This document shows positions 1 to 8,962 of a stretch of 64,000 nt of DNA, piece after piece. Both the position numbers and the translations under genes were made by a program. Position 1 is the first letter of the stretch. Every line of letters starts with the position of its first letter. A model generated the notes under the pieces. It worked only from the letters and a program-made list of their open reading frames with translations, was not told where the DNA came from and ran no database searches. The DNA lies in assembly GCF_000710915.1 (NCBI RefSeq), contig NZ_BAUA01000072.1, forward strand, positions 27,478 to 91,477, in the 5' to 3' direction. Source of the stretch: Nocardia brasiliensis IFM 10847 (lineage in GTDB: Bacteria; Actinomycetota; Actinomycetes; Mycobacteriales; Mycobacteriaceae).

Positions 1-21
1 CTGTTGCGTATTGCGATTTCT

Positions 22-38
22 GTTGCGCTCTAAGCAAC
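22..38. promoter_or_regulatory. Inverted repeat upstream of the Rieske ferredoxin gene
   Basis: The sequence GTTGC-7 bp-GCAAC is an inverted repeat lying just before the ribosome binding site of the first gene. A second GTTGC-containing copy (ctgttgcg) sits at 1-8, so direct repeats are also present. It could be an operator for the ferredoxin/reductase/MscR genes. The regulator is unknown and the window starts too close to see the whole promoter. Confidence 0.3.
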
Positions 39-51
39 TCATGGAGGGTTT

Positions 52-399
52 ATGGAATCCCTTGCCAACCACGCCGCGACCTCCGGGACCGAACTGTTCG
101 TCGCACACCTGACCGACCTGCCGGTCGGCGAGGCCGCCACCGTGCACCCCGACGGCGGCGCGCCGATCGCGGTATTCCACACCGAGAGTGGGCTTTTCGC
201 GATCGATGACACCTGCACCCACCAGGATGCGTCACTGGCCGACGGCTGGGTGGAGAATTGCACGGTCGAATGCCCGCTGCACGAGTCGTGTTTCGACCTG
301 CGCACCGGACAGGTCTCGGGGCCGCCCGCCAAAATCGGTGTGCGCACCTACGCCGTGCGGGTGCTCGACGGTGCTGTCGTGGTCGCGGTCCAGCCATGA
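52..399 (+). CDS. Rieske [2Fe-2S] ferredoxin
   Basis: This 115-residue protein is a single Rieske domain of the small ferredoxin type that feeds electrons to oxygenases. The cluster motifs are visible: CTHQDA at about residue 56 and CPLHES at about residue 75, giving the C-x-H and C-x2-H ligand pairs. The size matches the family. The ATG is preceded by a good ribosome binding site (ggaggg). Its stop overlaps the start of the following ferredoxin reductase in an ATGA, so the two are surely co-translated and form an NAD(P)H-reductase-ferredoxin couple. No oxygenase component lies nearby; the terminal acceptor is unknown. Confidence 0.88.
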   Translation: MESLANHAATSGTELFVAHLTDLPVGEAATVHPDGGAPIAVFHTESGLFAIDDTCTHQDASLADGWVENCTVECPLHESCFDLRTGQVSGPPAKIGVRTYAVRVLDGAVVVAVQP

Positions 400-1559
400 G
401 TGTCGTCGTCATCGGTGCGTCGCTGGCCGGGTTCTCGCTGGTTCGCGAGTTGCGCGCGCGCGGCTACGGCGAATCGATCACCGTGGTCGGCGACGAAGTG
501 CACGCCCCGTACGACCGCCCGCCGTTGTCGAAGGAATTCCTGCGCGACGAGGTCGATCTCGCCCTCGGCGCGATCGGTGACGATCCGGGAACCCGCTGGA
601 TCCTGGGTCACCGAGCGGTCGAAATCAATCGGGCCACAGCCGGTCCCGGTGTCACACTGGACGACGGGACAGTGGTCACCGGTCGTTCGCTCGTGCTCGC
701 TACCGGTGCCCGTGCCCGTCCATTGCCCGGCGCGCCGGCGCTCGACGGAATCCACACGCTGCGCACCGTCGACGACGCGCGCGCGATCCGGGCTTCGCTG
801 CGCGCCGCCCGCGCCGTCGTCATCGTCGGAGCAGGTCTGATCGGCTCTGAAATCGCTTCGACCGCAGCGGCTCTCGGTGTGCAGGTGACCGTGGTGGAGC
901 TGGCGGCCGCACCGCTGGCGGGCGTATTCGGTCCGCTGCTCGGCGCGCTGTGCGCCGACCTGCACGCAGCCAACGGGGTGCACCTGCGCACCGGCGTCGC
1001 CGTCGCGGAATTCCGTGGCCGCGGCCGGGTCGAGGCCGTGCGGCTCACCGACGGCACCGTGATGCCCGCCGATACCGTGATCGTCGGCATCGGCGCGACA
1101 CCCAATACCGAGTGGGCCCAGCATTCCGGGCTGCGGATCGACAACGGGTTCCTGACCGATTCACGGTGCCGTACTTCGATTCCCGGCATCTATGCCATCG
1201 GCGACTGTGCTCGCGCCTACCACGACGCGCTGGGCGGGCACCATCGTAGCGAGCACTGGTCCAACGCCACCGCCCAAGCGCGGATCGCGGCCGCCGCCGT
1301 GCTCGGCGCACCCGCCGACCGTGCGCCGACCGCCTATTTCTGGTCGAAGCAGTACGGCCACATGATCCAGTTCGCGGGCGAGCACCGTGCGGGCGATACG
1401 CTCCGGTTCCTCGACGGCGACCCGTCGGCTCCCTCGTGCACCGCGCTCTACGAACGCGACGGCGAACCGGTTGCCGTGTTCGCGATCGACAACGCCCGCC
1501 TGTTCACCCGCTACCGCAAACAGATCGAGCGACGGCCCGCGGCCGTCGCCGCCCCGTAG
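396..1559 (+). CDS. FAD-dependent ferredoxin reductase
   Basis: This 387-residue flavoprotein would pass electrons from NAD(P)H to the Rieske ferredoxin encoded just upstream. An N-terminal Rossmann motif ([11 protein letters not shown], residues 3-13) binds FAD, a second GxGxxGxE motif (VGAGLIGSE, about residue 150) binds NAD(P)H, and a late YAIGDCA motif marks the FAD-binding end of the reductase fold. Length and order match oxygenase-coupled ferredoxin reductases. The ATG at 396 was chosen because it makes a 4-bp overlap with the ferredoxin stop and begins exactly at the Rossmann strand; the frame is open further upstream but only as a shadow of the ferredoxin gene. Confidence 0.88.
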   Translation: MSVVVIGASLAGFSLVRELRARGYGESITVVGDEVHAPYDRPPLSKEFLRDEVDLALGAIGDDPGTRWILGHRAVEINRATAGPGVTLDDGTVVTGRSLVLATGARARPLPGAPALDGIHTLRTVDDARAIRASLRAARAVVIVGAGLIGSEIASTAAALGVQVTVVELAAAPLAGVFGPLLGALCADLHAANGVHLRTGVAVAEFRGRGRVEAVRLTDGTVMPADTVIVGIGATPNTEWAQHSGLRIDNGFLTDSRCRTSIPGIYAIGDCARAYHDALGGHHRSEHWSNATAQARIAAAAVLGAPADRAPTAYFWSKQYGHMIQFAGEHRAGDTLRFLDGDPSAPSCTALYERDGEPVAVFAIDNARLFTRYRKQIERRPAAVAAP

Positions 1560-1567
1560 GAGGATTC

Positions 1568-2653
1568 GTGTTCGAAACCGTTCGCGGCGTCATCGCGCGC
1601 AGCAAGGGAACCCCGGTGGAACTCGTGGACGTGGTGATCCCCGACCCGGGCGCCCACGATGTCGTGGTGCGCGTGCAGGCGTGCGGAGTCTGCCACACCG
1701 ACCTGCACTACCGCGAGGGCGGCATCAACGACGAGTTCCCGTTCCTGCTCGGACACGAGGCCGCGGGCATCGTGGAAACCGTCGGCGACGCGGTAACCCA
1801 TGTGGCGGCAGGCGATTTCGTCGTGTTGAACTGGCGGGCCGTCTGCGGTGAGTGCCGGGCCTGCCGCCGTGGCCGCCCGTGGTACTGCTTCGCCAGCAGC
1901 AATGCGAGCCGGAAGATGACCCTCACCGACGGCACCGAGCTCTCCCCCGCCCTCGGCATCGGCGCGTTCGCCGACAAGACCCTCGTGCACGAACGACAGT
2001 GCACCAGAGTTGATCCCGGTACCGATCCGGCCATCGCCGGATTGCTCGGGTGCGGTGTGATGGCCGGCATCGGCGCGGCGATGAACACGGGCGCGGTCTC
2101 GCGCGGGGACAGCGTGGCCGTGATCGGGTGCGGCGGTGTCGGCGACGCGGCCATCGCGGGCGCGCACTTGGCCGGCGCGAAAACCATCATCGCGATCGAC
2201 CGTGATCCCCGAAAGCTGGCCTGGGCGGCGGAATTCGGTGCCACCCATCGCATCGATGCCAGTACCGAGGAGGTGGTCGAGCGGATCCGGGAGCTCACCG
2301 ACGGCTTCGGCGCCGATGTCGTGATCGACGCGGTCGGCCGCCCCGAAACCTGGCAGCAGGCGTTCTACGGACGCGACCTCGCGGGCACCGTGGTGCTGGT
2401 GGGCGTCCCGACCCCCGACATGACCCTCGACCTCCCGCTGATCGACCTTTTCTCCCGCGGCGGTGCGCTGAAATCGTCGTGGTACGGCGATTGCCTGCCC
2501 GAACGCGACTTTCCGATGCTCGTCGACCTGTACCGGCAGGGCCGCCTGCCGCTGGACCGTTTCGTCACCGAACGCATTTCCCTCGACGAGGTCGAGAAGT
2601 CCTTCGACGCCATGCACCGCGGTGACGTGCTCCGCTCCGTAGTCGTCTGGTAG
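1568..2653 (+). CDS. mscR: S-nitrosomycothiol reductase / mycothiol-dependent formaldehyde dehydrogenase
   Basis: This 361-residue zinc-dependent medium-chain dehydrogenase oxidises S-hydroxymethyl-mycothiol (formaldehyde detoxification) and reduces S-nitrosomycothiol. The N-terminal catalytic zinc motif CGVCHTD and GHEAAG (about residues 38-68) are present, followed by the structural-zinc cysteines [15 protein letters not shown] and the cofactor motif GCGGVGDAA. The sequence closely resembles the mycobacterial Rv2259 enzyme throughout, including the same length. The GTG start follows a strong aggagg, 8 bp after the reductase stop. Co-location with the ferredoxin pair suggests one transcription unit. 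It implies mycothiol chemistry and a route to dispose of NO. Confidence 0.9.
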   Translation: MFETVRGVIARSKGTPVELVDVVIPDPGAHDVVVRVQACGVCHTDLHYREGGINDEFPFLLGHEAAGIVETVGDAVTHVAAGDFVVLNWRAVCGECRACRRGRPWYCFASSNASRKMTLTDGTELSPALGIGAFADKTLVHERQCTRVDPGTDPAIAGLLGCGVMAGIGAAMNTGAVSRGDSVAVIGCGGVGDAAIAGAHLAGAKTIIAIDRDPRKLAWAAEFGATHRIDASTEEVVERIRELTDGFGADVVIDAVGRPETWQQAFYGRDLAGTVVLVGVPTPDMTLDLPLIDLFSRGGALKSSWYGDCLPERDFPMLVDLYRQGRLPLDRFVTERISLDEVEKSFDAMHRGDVLRSVVVW

Positions 2654-2798
2654 ATGGGACGCGCTGATTCAGGTGCGACCGTCCGCTCGGCTCGCGCAGT
2701 GAACGAGCACGTCGAACGATGCGGGTGACCAGCGAGCCGGTCGTCCGCGGTATCGACAGCCTGCAGCTGCCGCATCTGATCGGCGCCGACCGAGCGGC

Positions 2799-3365
2799 TC
2801 AGGACTCTTCGGTGAATCGGTACCAGTGCCCTTCGAACGGCTCGTACCCGATCCCCGGGGATTGCGGCGCGCCGAGGTGCGGCGGCGCGGTTTCCGGGAA
2901 GTAGGCGAAACCGCGTTGCGAATTCGTTTCTCCCCCTTGGGTGTAGAAGAGGCAGCCACCGTCGCGGCGGGTGACGAAAGTGATCGTGTAGACGCCGAGG
3001 CGGGTGCGGTGACCGGGGTTGTTGCAGTCGACCGCCTGGTCCTGCAGGATGCCGCGGGACAGCTTCCACCCCGTGTCCTCGGGGACGTTGTACCAGACGA
3101 GCGCACCGAAGACGGCCAGCACGACCAGCGCGATGAGGCTGTAGAAGAAGGACCGGTAGCGGACCAGGCCGAACAGGCCGAAGAGCAGCGCGATCGCGCC
3201 GAGCACGCCGATCGCCAACCACAACACGACTTTGGTGGGGAAGGTTCCTTCGGCGGCCAGCTGCCAGAACAGGGCTAGGCAGCACAGCAGGATCAGGGCG
3301 GTCAAGAGCCCCATCCAGAGTACGAACCAACCTGGTGTGCGGCGCGCGGTCGTGGCGGTGCTCAC
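2799..3365 (-). CDS. Hypothetical membrane protein
   Basis: This is a protein of about 188 residues that I do not recognise. It has three hydrophobic helices in the first 100 residues (around 12-35, 42-65 and 72-92), then a roughly 90-residue hydrophilic C-terminal domain, probably extracytoplasmic, with two cysteines (DCNNPG and GGCLFY) that could form a disulphide. I chose GTG at 3365 over a TTG three codons earlier; neither has a clear ribosome binding site. It stands alone, convergent with mscR. Confidence 0.65.
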   Translation of the reverse strand: MSTATTARRTPGWFVLWMGLLTALILLCCLALFWQLAAEGTFPTKVVLWLAIGVLGAIALLFGLFGLVRYRSFFYSLIALVVLAVFGALVWYNVPEDTGWKLSRGILQDQAVDCNNPGHRTRLGVYTITFVTRRDGGCLFYTQGGETNSQRGFAYFPETAPPHLGAPQSPGIGYEPFEGHWYRFTEES

Positions 3366-3450
3366 GGTGATCAAGATACGGGTGTGGCCCGCCGCGGACA
3401 GCGGAATCCCCCAACCCCGGGGCGATCTCGGGGCAAGCCCGCGAAAACCA

Positions 3451-3478
3451 AACGCCCCGGTCCACAGACCAGGGCGTT
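3451..3478 (-). terminator. Intrinsic terminator of the 33-residue ORF
   Basis: A stem AACGCCC.GGTC/GACC.GGGCGTT with a 4-base loop (CACA on the plus strand) and one mismatch is followed, on the minus strand, by the T-rich run TGGTTTTC. It begins 16 bp after the stop of the small minus-strand ORF at 3495 and points the right way to end its transcript. Confidence 0.7.
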
Positions 3479-3494
3479 CGCGACTGCCGCGAAA

Positions 3495-3596
3495 TCAGAG
3501 CGGCGGGAATCCGGACGAGCCGGTGGCCATCCAGTTCCAGAACATCGCCGCACGATTTGCGAGCAACGCGACAACGTCGAGAACAACGCTTCCCAT
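3495..3596 (-). CDS. Small 33-residue protein, unknown function
   Basis: A short ORF beginning MGSVVLDVVALL and ending GSSGFPPL. It has a well-placed ribosome binding site (gaggaag, about 5 bases before the ATG) and is followed 16 bp later by a convincing terminator, so it looks like an independent monocistronic gene. The first 23 residues form a hydrophobic or amphipathic helix with tryptophan and methionine residues (AAMFWNWMA), with no cleavage site. Mycolata encode short, signal-less, helical channel-forming peptides; size and character are compatible but there is no visible sequence match, so this is only a suggestion. Confidence 0.55.
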   Translation of the reverse strand: MGSVVLDVVALLANRAAMFWNWMATGSSGFPPL

Positions 3597-3698
3597 AAAA
3601 CTTCCTCACATCCGACAATCTCCAGTGCAGCGCCCAGGGTATCGGATCGGCGTGGCAGCGACCGGGGCGTGAAGTGCCGAGCCCCGGCCGCTGACCGT

Positions 3699-4433
3699 TC
3701 AGATCGCCGAGGTGCCGCCGTCGACGGCCAGCTCCATGCCGTTGACATAGGACGAATCATCGGAGGCGAGGAACAACGCGACCGTGGCGATCTCCTCGGG
3801 CCTGCCCATCTTGCCCCGCGGGATCAACGCCTCGAACTGTGCCTTGGTCTGCGCGTCGAACAACTGCTCCTGGATCGGGGTGGCGACCTGACCGGGGCTC
3901 AGCACATTGACCCGGATCCGCCGCTCCCGCAGCTCGTACAGCCACACGCGGGCGAGTGCGTGCAACGCGGCCTTGCTCGCGGCGTAGACACTGTAGTCCG
4001 GCCAGCCCTTCACCGAGGCGATCGACCCGGTCATGAAGATCGACCCACCGTCGTTGAACAGCGGCAGCGCCTTCTGCACCGTGAACAGGGTGCCGCGCGT
4101 GTTCAGGCCGAAAGTATTGTCGAATTGCGCCTCGGTGATCTCGCCGAGCTTGGCCGGCTCCGCCGTCCCGGCGCTCGCGAACAGCACATCGATGCTGCCC
4201 CGCTCCCGTTCGACCGTCTCGAACAACCGGTCCAAGTCGGCCAGGTCGGCAGCATCACCCTGCACAGCGGTCACGTTGCGTCCGATGAACTCGACGGCCT
4301 CGTCCAGAGCTTCTTTCCGCCGACCGGTGATGTAGACGTAGGCACCCTCGTCGACGAACAGTTTGGCGCTGGCCAATGCCATCCCGCTCGAGCCGCCTGT
4401 GACCACCGCAACCTTGCCATTCAGCTTTCCCAC
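3699..4433 (-). CDS. Short-chain dehydrogenase/reductase (SDR)
   Basis: This 244-residue classical SDR has the cofactor motif TGGSSGMA near residue 13, the catalytic YAASK (Y-x3-K), an upstream serine in TGSIAS, and the family C-terminus NGMELAVDGG. The substrate cannot be deduced. GTG at 4433 was chosen because a GGAG lies five bases upstream; a GTG two codons earlier would overlap that site. It is divergent from a TetR regulator with a palindromic operator between the two genes, the usual arrangement of a repressor controlling an oxidoreductase. Confidence 0.85.
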   Translation of the reverse strand: MGKLNGKVAVVTGGSSGMALASAKLFVDEGAYVYITGRRKEALDEAVEFIGRNVTAVQGDAADLADLDRLFETVERERGSIDVLFASAGTAEPAKLGEITEAQFDNTFGLNTRGTLFTVQKALPLFNDGGSIFMTGSIASVKGWPDYSVYAASKAALHALARVWLYELRERRIRVNVLSPGQVATPIQEQLFDAQTKAQFEALIPRGKMGRPEEIATVALFLASDDSSYVNGMELAVDGGTSAI

Positions 4434-4446
4434 GATCACTCCGATT

Positions 4447-4470
4447 TATGTAAACCATTTGGTGTACATA
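4447..4470. promoter_or_regulatory. Probable TetR operator between SDR and tetR
   Basis: TATGTAAACCA-tt-TGGTGTACATA is an almost perfect palindrome (one mismatch per 11-bp arm) in an AT-rich stretch between the divergent SDR and TetR genes, 14 bp from the SDR start. This is the expected place and symmetry for the operator of the TetR protein encoded at 4541. Confidence 0.7.
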
Positions 4471-4511
4471 AGCTAGCAGCACACCGGGCTGCCGACAAGC
4501 TAAGTACACCG

Positions 4512-4528
4512 CCCGTTACCCGAACGGG
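4512..4528. promoter_or_regulatory. Second inverted repeat before tetR
   Basis: CCCGTT-ACCCG-AACGGG is a perfect 6-bp inverted repeat ending 12 bp before the TetR ATG. It may be a second operator half, or a hairpin in the tetR leader. Its sequence differs from the 4447 palindrome. Confidence 0.4.
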
Positions 4529-4540
4529 TATCGTGACAGC

Positions 4541-5158
4541 ATGACCGAGTTGGAAAAAGGACCGCAGGGCTTACGCCGCGGCAGAGGCGCGTCCGAGCGC
4601 CTGCTCGGTGCATCCCGGCAGCTGTTCCGCGAGCAGGGCATCAACAACACCGGCATGAACCAACTCTGCGCGGTGGCCGAGGTGTCGAAACGCACTGCCT
4701 ACCAACACTTTCCCAGCAAAGACGAGCTCGTCGCCGAATACCTGCGCCGACACGATCCCGACACCATGCCCGAGGTGTTCGACCGCACCGATCTCACCCC
4801 GCGCGAACGGCTGCTTGCCGCTTTCGACAAACCACCGTCGATACCGGCGGACGAGGTGACACCGCTGTGCCCCTTCATCGGAGCCGCCGTCGAGATCACC
4901 GACCCCGAGCACCCGGCCCGCCGCCGCGTTCACGACTACAAGGTGTCCGTCGCGGCCCGCTTCGCCGAAACCGCCCGCCTCGCCGGCGCCGCCGACCCCG
5001 AACAACTCGGCGAACAGCTCGCGCTCCTCCTCGACGGCGCTTCCGCCCGCACTCGCACGCTCGGCGTCGAAACCCTCCCGACCGCGGCCGCCATCGCCGC
5101 CGTCCTCATCGACCGCGCCCTCCCCGTAGAACCAGCAGGACCAGAAAGGTCGCAATGA
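4541..5158 (+). CDS. TetR-family transcriptional regulator
   Basis: This 205-residue repressor has an N-terminal TetR helix-turn-helix (residues about 18-62, including VAEVSKRTAYQHFPSKDEL) and a divergent ligand-binding C-terminal domain. It is divergent from the SDR across a palindromic operator and probably represses both that gene and itself. Its stop overlaps the start of a peptide deformylase in an ATGA, so the two are translationally coupled and share regulation. The ligand is unknown. Confidence 0.88.
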   Translation: MTELEKGPQGLRRGRGASERLLGASRQLFREQGINNTGMNQLCAVAEVSKRTAYQHFPSKDELVAEYLRRHDPDTMPEVFDRTDLTPRERLLAAFDKPPSIPADEVTPLCPFIGAAVEITDPEHPARRRVHDYKVSVAARFAETARLAGAADPEQLGEQLALLLDGASARTRTLGVETLPTAAAIAAVLIDRALPVEPAGPERSQ

Positions 5159-5790
5159 ACGTCACCGATATGGTTGCCGAACTACTGGACAAGTATCGAG
5201 GCGGCGTCGCCCCCTTGACTTCGATGGGCGATCCCGTGCTGCGCCGCCCCGCCGACCCGGTGACCGGCCAGATCGACACCACTGTGCTGAAAGAGCTGAG
5301 CGAACTCATGCTCGCGACCATGCATGCCACCCGCGGCGTCGGACTGGCCGCGCCGCAGATCGGAATCCCGTTGCGGATAGCCGTGATCGGCGACACGGCC
5401 GAGGTTCCGGAAGAGGTCGCGACGGCGAGAAAACGAATCCCGGTGCCCGACTTCACGATCGTCAACCCGGCCTACACCGCGACAGGCGATCCGGTCGGCT
5501 TCTACGAGGGCTGCCTCAGCATGCCCGGCTACCAAGCCGTCGTACCCCGGCCGGAAACCGTGCAGGCCGAATACGACGATCTCGACGGCGTCCGTCACGC
5601 CCAGCAGATCACCGGCTGGCCCGCCCGCATCTTCCAGCACGAAACCGACCATCTCGACGGCACGATCTATATCGACAAGGCGCTCACCCGCTCGCTGGCC
5701 GCCAACGAAACGTACTTGTCACGCTGGGCCCAGCCGATACCCGTCGAAGCTGCTGGAGCACTTGACTTTTCACTGCCGCAAGATAGGTGA
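5155..5790 (+). CDS. def: Peptide deformylase
   Basis: This 211-residue metalloenzyme removes the formyl group from the N-terminal methionine of new proteins. All three family motifs are seen: GVGLAAPQIG (about residue 60), EGCLS (about 121) and QHETDHLDG (about 161) with the HExxH metal site. About 30 residues before the catalytic core and a C-terminal extension make it slightly long. The ATG overlaps the tetR stop in an ATGA. Because it is tied to a TetR/SDR locus rather than to fmt or translation genes, it is probably a second, conditionally expressed deformylase, for example an inhibitor-resistant paralogue; that role is inference. Confidence 0.9.
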   Translation: MNVTDMVAELLDKYRGGVAPLTSMGDPVLRRPADPVTGQIDTTVLKELSELMLATMHATRGVGLAAPQIGIPLRIAVIGDTAEVPEEVATARKRIPVPDFTIVNPAYTATGDPVGFYEGCLSMPGYQAVVPRPETVQAEYDDLDGVRHAQQITGWPARIFQHETDHLDGTIYIDKALTRSLAANETYLSRWAQPIPVEAAGALDFSLPQDR

Positions 5791-5920
5791 GGCCGCAGTC
5801 GAACGCTCCGGCCGCGCACTATCTTTGTCACCGAAACGCTCACGAAGGAGAGCGGGGTGTTCCGGTTCCAATCCAGGGCGCAAAGATTTGGATCCGCCGG
5901 TTCGGCCGCGACAGGTTTCC

Positions 5921-6067
5921 TCACCGTGCAGTCCGACGAACCTCGGGGTTCGACGTGTGGTTCGTATACATGACACGGTCCCACCACGACGCCAATGGGC
6001 TCGGATCCGGCCAGTCCACCCGCTCTTGACCAAGGTCGGTCGCATTTTTCGTAGTCGAGTCGAGCAT
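5921..6067 (-). CDS. Small 48-residue protein, unknown
   Basis: A small hydrophilic ORF beginning MLDSTTKNATDL and ending PEVRRTAR. The ATG is preceded by an excellent ribosome binding site (aggagg, five bases away), which is the main reason to call it. It contains three tryptophans, in the segment VDWPDPSPLASWWDRVMY. It begins 81 bp after the stop of the P-type ATPase on the same strand, so it could be the last gene of that operon. No family is recognised. Confidence 0.5.
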   Translation of the reverse strand: MLDSTTKNATDLGQERVDWPDPSPLASWWDRVMYTNHTSNPEVRRTAR

Positions 6068-6148
6068 AGGGTCCTCCTGGGTACGGCTGCTGTCCGTGGC
6101 AGCGTTCATGCCGTCGTGCCCCCTACGATCGCCGGTTACGACGGCACA

Positions 6149-8776
6149 TCACAGGGGCCGAAGGTCCACGGTCCGACTCCCGGATGTCACCTGCGCGCGA
6201 CGCGAATGATCCGCTCCCCCGGCTTGCGACCGGCGCCTGGTCCGCGCGACCGAACGGTCCAGTCGAACTGCCGCGTAGCCCAGGGCCGACACCGCGCCGA
6301 CGATGGCGAGATCGACACCGCTCAGCGGTTCGGTGCCGAGCAGCCCGCGCAGCGGTGGCAGATACAGCCCGGCCAGTTGCAATGCGAAGGCGCCCGCGAC
6401 GGCGGCCGGCAGCAGCGGGTTGGCCAGGGTCCACGGGCGGGTACGGGAACCGAGTGCCACGCCCAATTGGGTTGCGCCCAAAGCGAAGAACGCCATGCTC
6501 TGCCAAGGACGGTCGGTGTGGTACGCCCACACCGCGACCCCAAGGGTCACTGTCGTGAGGAGCACACCGATGCGCAGCACACGCTGCCATAGACCCGCGC
6601 CGAGAATGCTCTGGGTCGGTTGTCGCGGCGGACGCGACATGACGTCCGGGTCGGCCGGCTCGCCACCGAGCGCCACCCCCGGCAGACCATGGGTCAACAG
6701 GTTGATCCACAGGATCTGCGCCGGCAACAACGGCAAGGCGAGCCCGAGAAACGGCCCCGCGAGCATCACCGAGATCTCGGCGACACCCCCGGAGAGCCCG
6801 TATACGAGGAAGCGTCGGATGTTCGCGTAGACCCGGCGCCCTTCTTCCACGGCGGCGACCACGGTATCCAGGTCGTCGTCGGCGAGCACCAGGTCTGCCG
6901 CCTGCCGCGCGACCTCGGTGCCGCGCCCGCCCATCGCCACTCCGATGTCCGCGCGGCGCAGGGCAGGGCCGTCGTTGACGCCGTCCCCGTTCATCGCCAC
7001 GACCTGCCCGTCCTCGCGCAATGCCTGAATGATGTCGAGCTTCTGACCAGGGGTCGCCCGCGCGAACACGGTGCCGGTCGTCAGATCGCGCGTTGTCAGA
7101 TCACGACAATCGACCACCGGCTCGGCGGCGGAAATGATGTCCAGTTCGGTGGCGATCGCGTGTGCGGTACCCGGGTGGTCACCGGTGATCAGAACCGGGC
7201 GGATGCCCGCCCCGCGGCACGCGGCCACGGTTCCGGCGGCGGCGGTGCGCGGCGGATCGTAGATCGCGATCAGGCCGAGTAGGTGCAATCCATGTTCGGG
7301 ATCTAGACCGGGTCGCGGCTCGGACGAATTATCGCCCTGTGCCACCGCGAGCACGCGAAAGCCCCGCCGCGCGAATTGGTCGGCTTCCCGCAGCGCTTGC
7401 CGCAACACCTCTGGTTCTTCTTGCACCACAGCAGGTTCCAGCACCGACTCCGGCGCACCCTTGCAGATCACCCGGTAGCGACCGCCGGGCAGCCGGTGCA
7501 CGGTGCTCATTCGTTTACGTTCGCTGTCGAACGGCCGTTCGGCATATCGCGGGGTCTGCTGCTCCAGTTCGTCGCGATGAAGTCCTGCTTTTGCCGCTGC
7601 GGACAGCAATGCGATCTCGGTGGGATCACCGTGCGCGGCCCACTCGCCGTCCTCGTCCACGAACAACCTGGCGTCGTTGCACAAGACCCCGGCCGCCAGC
7701 AGGTCGTGCACGGCAGGCACCTGCGCGTTGCCCAAAACTGTTTCGCCCACCCGTACTTCACCGTTGGGCGCGTACTCGGCGCCGGTCACGGTAGCCCGCG
7801 CCACCGGAGTCCAGAGTTCGTGCACGACCATCCGTCCCTCGGTGAGCGTGCCGGTCTTGTCGGTCGCCAGGACCGTCACCGAACCCAAGGTTTCCACCGC
7901 GGGAAGCCTGCGGATCAACGCATGCCGCTCGGCCATCCGCCGCGCGCCGATGGCGAGGCTCAAAGTGACTACGGCGGGCAGCGACTCGGGTACAGCGGCC
8001 ACAGCCAAACTGATCGCCGTCACCACCATCAGTTCCACCGGCTGTCCGCGGATCAGTCCCAGCACGAGTACGACAGCACACAACACCACTGTCACACCGG
8101 CCAGTAACCGCCCGACGTCCACGAGGCGCCGTTGTAACGGCGTCGGTTCGAGGGGCCGCTTCATCAGGTGGGCGATCCGGCCGGTCGCGCTCGCCCCGCC
8201 CACTGCAGTGACCTTCGCGCGGCCACGGCCCTTCACGACGACCGTTCCCGCGGACAGCGCAGAATTTCCGGCTACATCTTTATCCACCGGAACCGACTCC
8301 CCGGTCAGTGCCGACTCGTCCACGAGCAACGCGGCCGCTTCGACCAGCACCGCGTCGGCAGGGACGATATCGCCCTCGCTCAGCACCAGCAGGTCGTCGA
8401 CGACCACATCCGCAGCGTCGACCTGCCTTTGGGCACCGTCACGAACCACCCGCGCCACCGGCGCGGTGAGCCGTGACAACGCCGAGATCGCCCGATCGGC
8501 CCTGATCTCCTGACCGACCCCGACTGCGGTGTTGACCACGACGACCACGAGGATCACCGCCATGTCCGTCCAGTCGGCGGTCACCGCAGTCAATCCGGCC
8601 GCGAGCAGCAGGACCACGATCAACGGATCCCGGATCTGACCGAATATTCTCTGCCACAGTCGGATCGGAGCGGGCTGCGGCAATACGTTCGCGCCGTCGC
8701 GCGCCAACCTCTCGGCGGCTTCGCCAGAGGAAAGGCCAGCTGTCGCGGGTGGCGTTGTCCGTGCACCGATTGTCAC
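6149..8776 (-). CDS. Cation-transporting P-type ATPase
   Basis: This 875-residue pump of the P2-type (Ca2+/Mg2+-like, CtpF-like) couples ATP hydrolysis to cation movement across the membrane. The actuator motif LTGES, the phosphorylation motif DKTGTLTEG and the hinge MNGDGVNDGPAL are intact, the N-terminal cation-ATPase domain is present, and hydrophobic helices occur in the expected groups (about 50-90, 240-295, and six at 660-840). Start GTG 8776 lacks a strong ribosome binding site. A DosR-like box lies about 85 bp upstream. In M. tuberculosis the related CtpF belongs to the DosR regulon, and the location beside USPs fits the same control. Confidence 0.9.
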   Translation of the reverse strand: MTIGARTTPPATAGLSSGEAAERLARDGANVLPQPAPIRLWQRIFGQIRDPLIVVLLLAAGLTAVTADWTDMAVILVVVVVNTAVGVGQEIRADRAISALSRLTAPVARVVRDGAQRQVDAADVVVDDLLVLSEGDIVPADAVLVEAAALLVDESALTGESVPVDKDVAGNSALSAGTVVVKGRGRAKVTAVGGASATGRIAHLMKRPLEPTPLQRRLVDVGRLLAGVTVVLCAVVLVLGLIRGQPVELMVVTAISLAVAAVPESLPAVVTLSLAIGARRMAERHALIRRLPAVETLGSVTVLATDKTGTLTEGRMVVHELWTPVARATVTGAEYAPNGEVRVGETVLGNAQVPAVHDLLAAGVLCNDARLFVDEDGEWAAHGDPTEIALLSAAAKAGLHRDELEQQTPRYAERPFDSERKRMSTVHRLPGGRYRVICKGAPESVLEPAVVQEEPEVLRQALREADQFARRGFRVLAVAQGDNSSEPRPGLDPEHGLHLLGLIAIYDPPRTAAAGTVAACRGAGIRPVLITGDHPGTAHAIATELDIISAAEPVVDCRDLTTRDLTTGTVFARATPGQKLDIIQALREDGQVVAMNGDGVNDGPALRRADIGVAMGGRGTEVARQAADLVLADDDLDTVVAAVEEGRRVYANIRRFLVYGLSGGVAEISVMLAGPFLGLALPLLPAQILWINLLTHGLPGVALGGEPADPDVMSRPPRQPTQSILGAGLWQRVLRIGVLLTTVTLGVAVWAYHTDRPWQSMAFFALGATQLGVALGSRTRPWTLANPLLPAAVAGAFALQLAGLYLPPLRGLLGTEPLSGVDLAIVGAVSALGYAAVRLDRSVARTRRRSQAGGADHSRRAQVTSGSRTVDLRPL

Positions 8777-8860
8777 GCATCGAGCAGATCAGAATCGGCA
8801 GGCCCGCCAGTAGAGCCACAGGGCCCTCTGCCGAGAGCACTTCGTTCGCCGTCGCAAGTA

Positions 8861-8874
8861 GTGACCGATGGACC
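8861..8874. promoter_or_regulatory. Weak DosR-like box between ATPase and small membrane peptide
   Basis: GTGACCGATGGACC matches 8 of 14 positions of GGGACTWWAGTCCC by eye. It lies between the divergent ATPase (start 8776) and the 29-residue ORF (start 8963) and could serve both. No second box at the usual spacing was seen, so this is one of the weaker examples. Confidence 0.3.
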
Positions 8875-8962
8875 TCTCCTGGGAGCCGGATTGCTCTACA
8901 GCTCAACGCCGTACGCATCGACAGTGGATACACGCGATTCCACCCCCTATCGAGGAGCCACC

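Noticed and set aside
348..2617. Long minus-strand reading frames opposite the ferredoxin reductase and mscR genes
   Set aside because: They are GC-rich antisense shadows of clear families, without ribosome binding sites or recognisable motifs.
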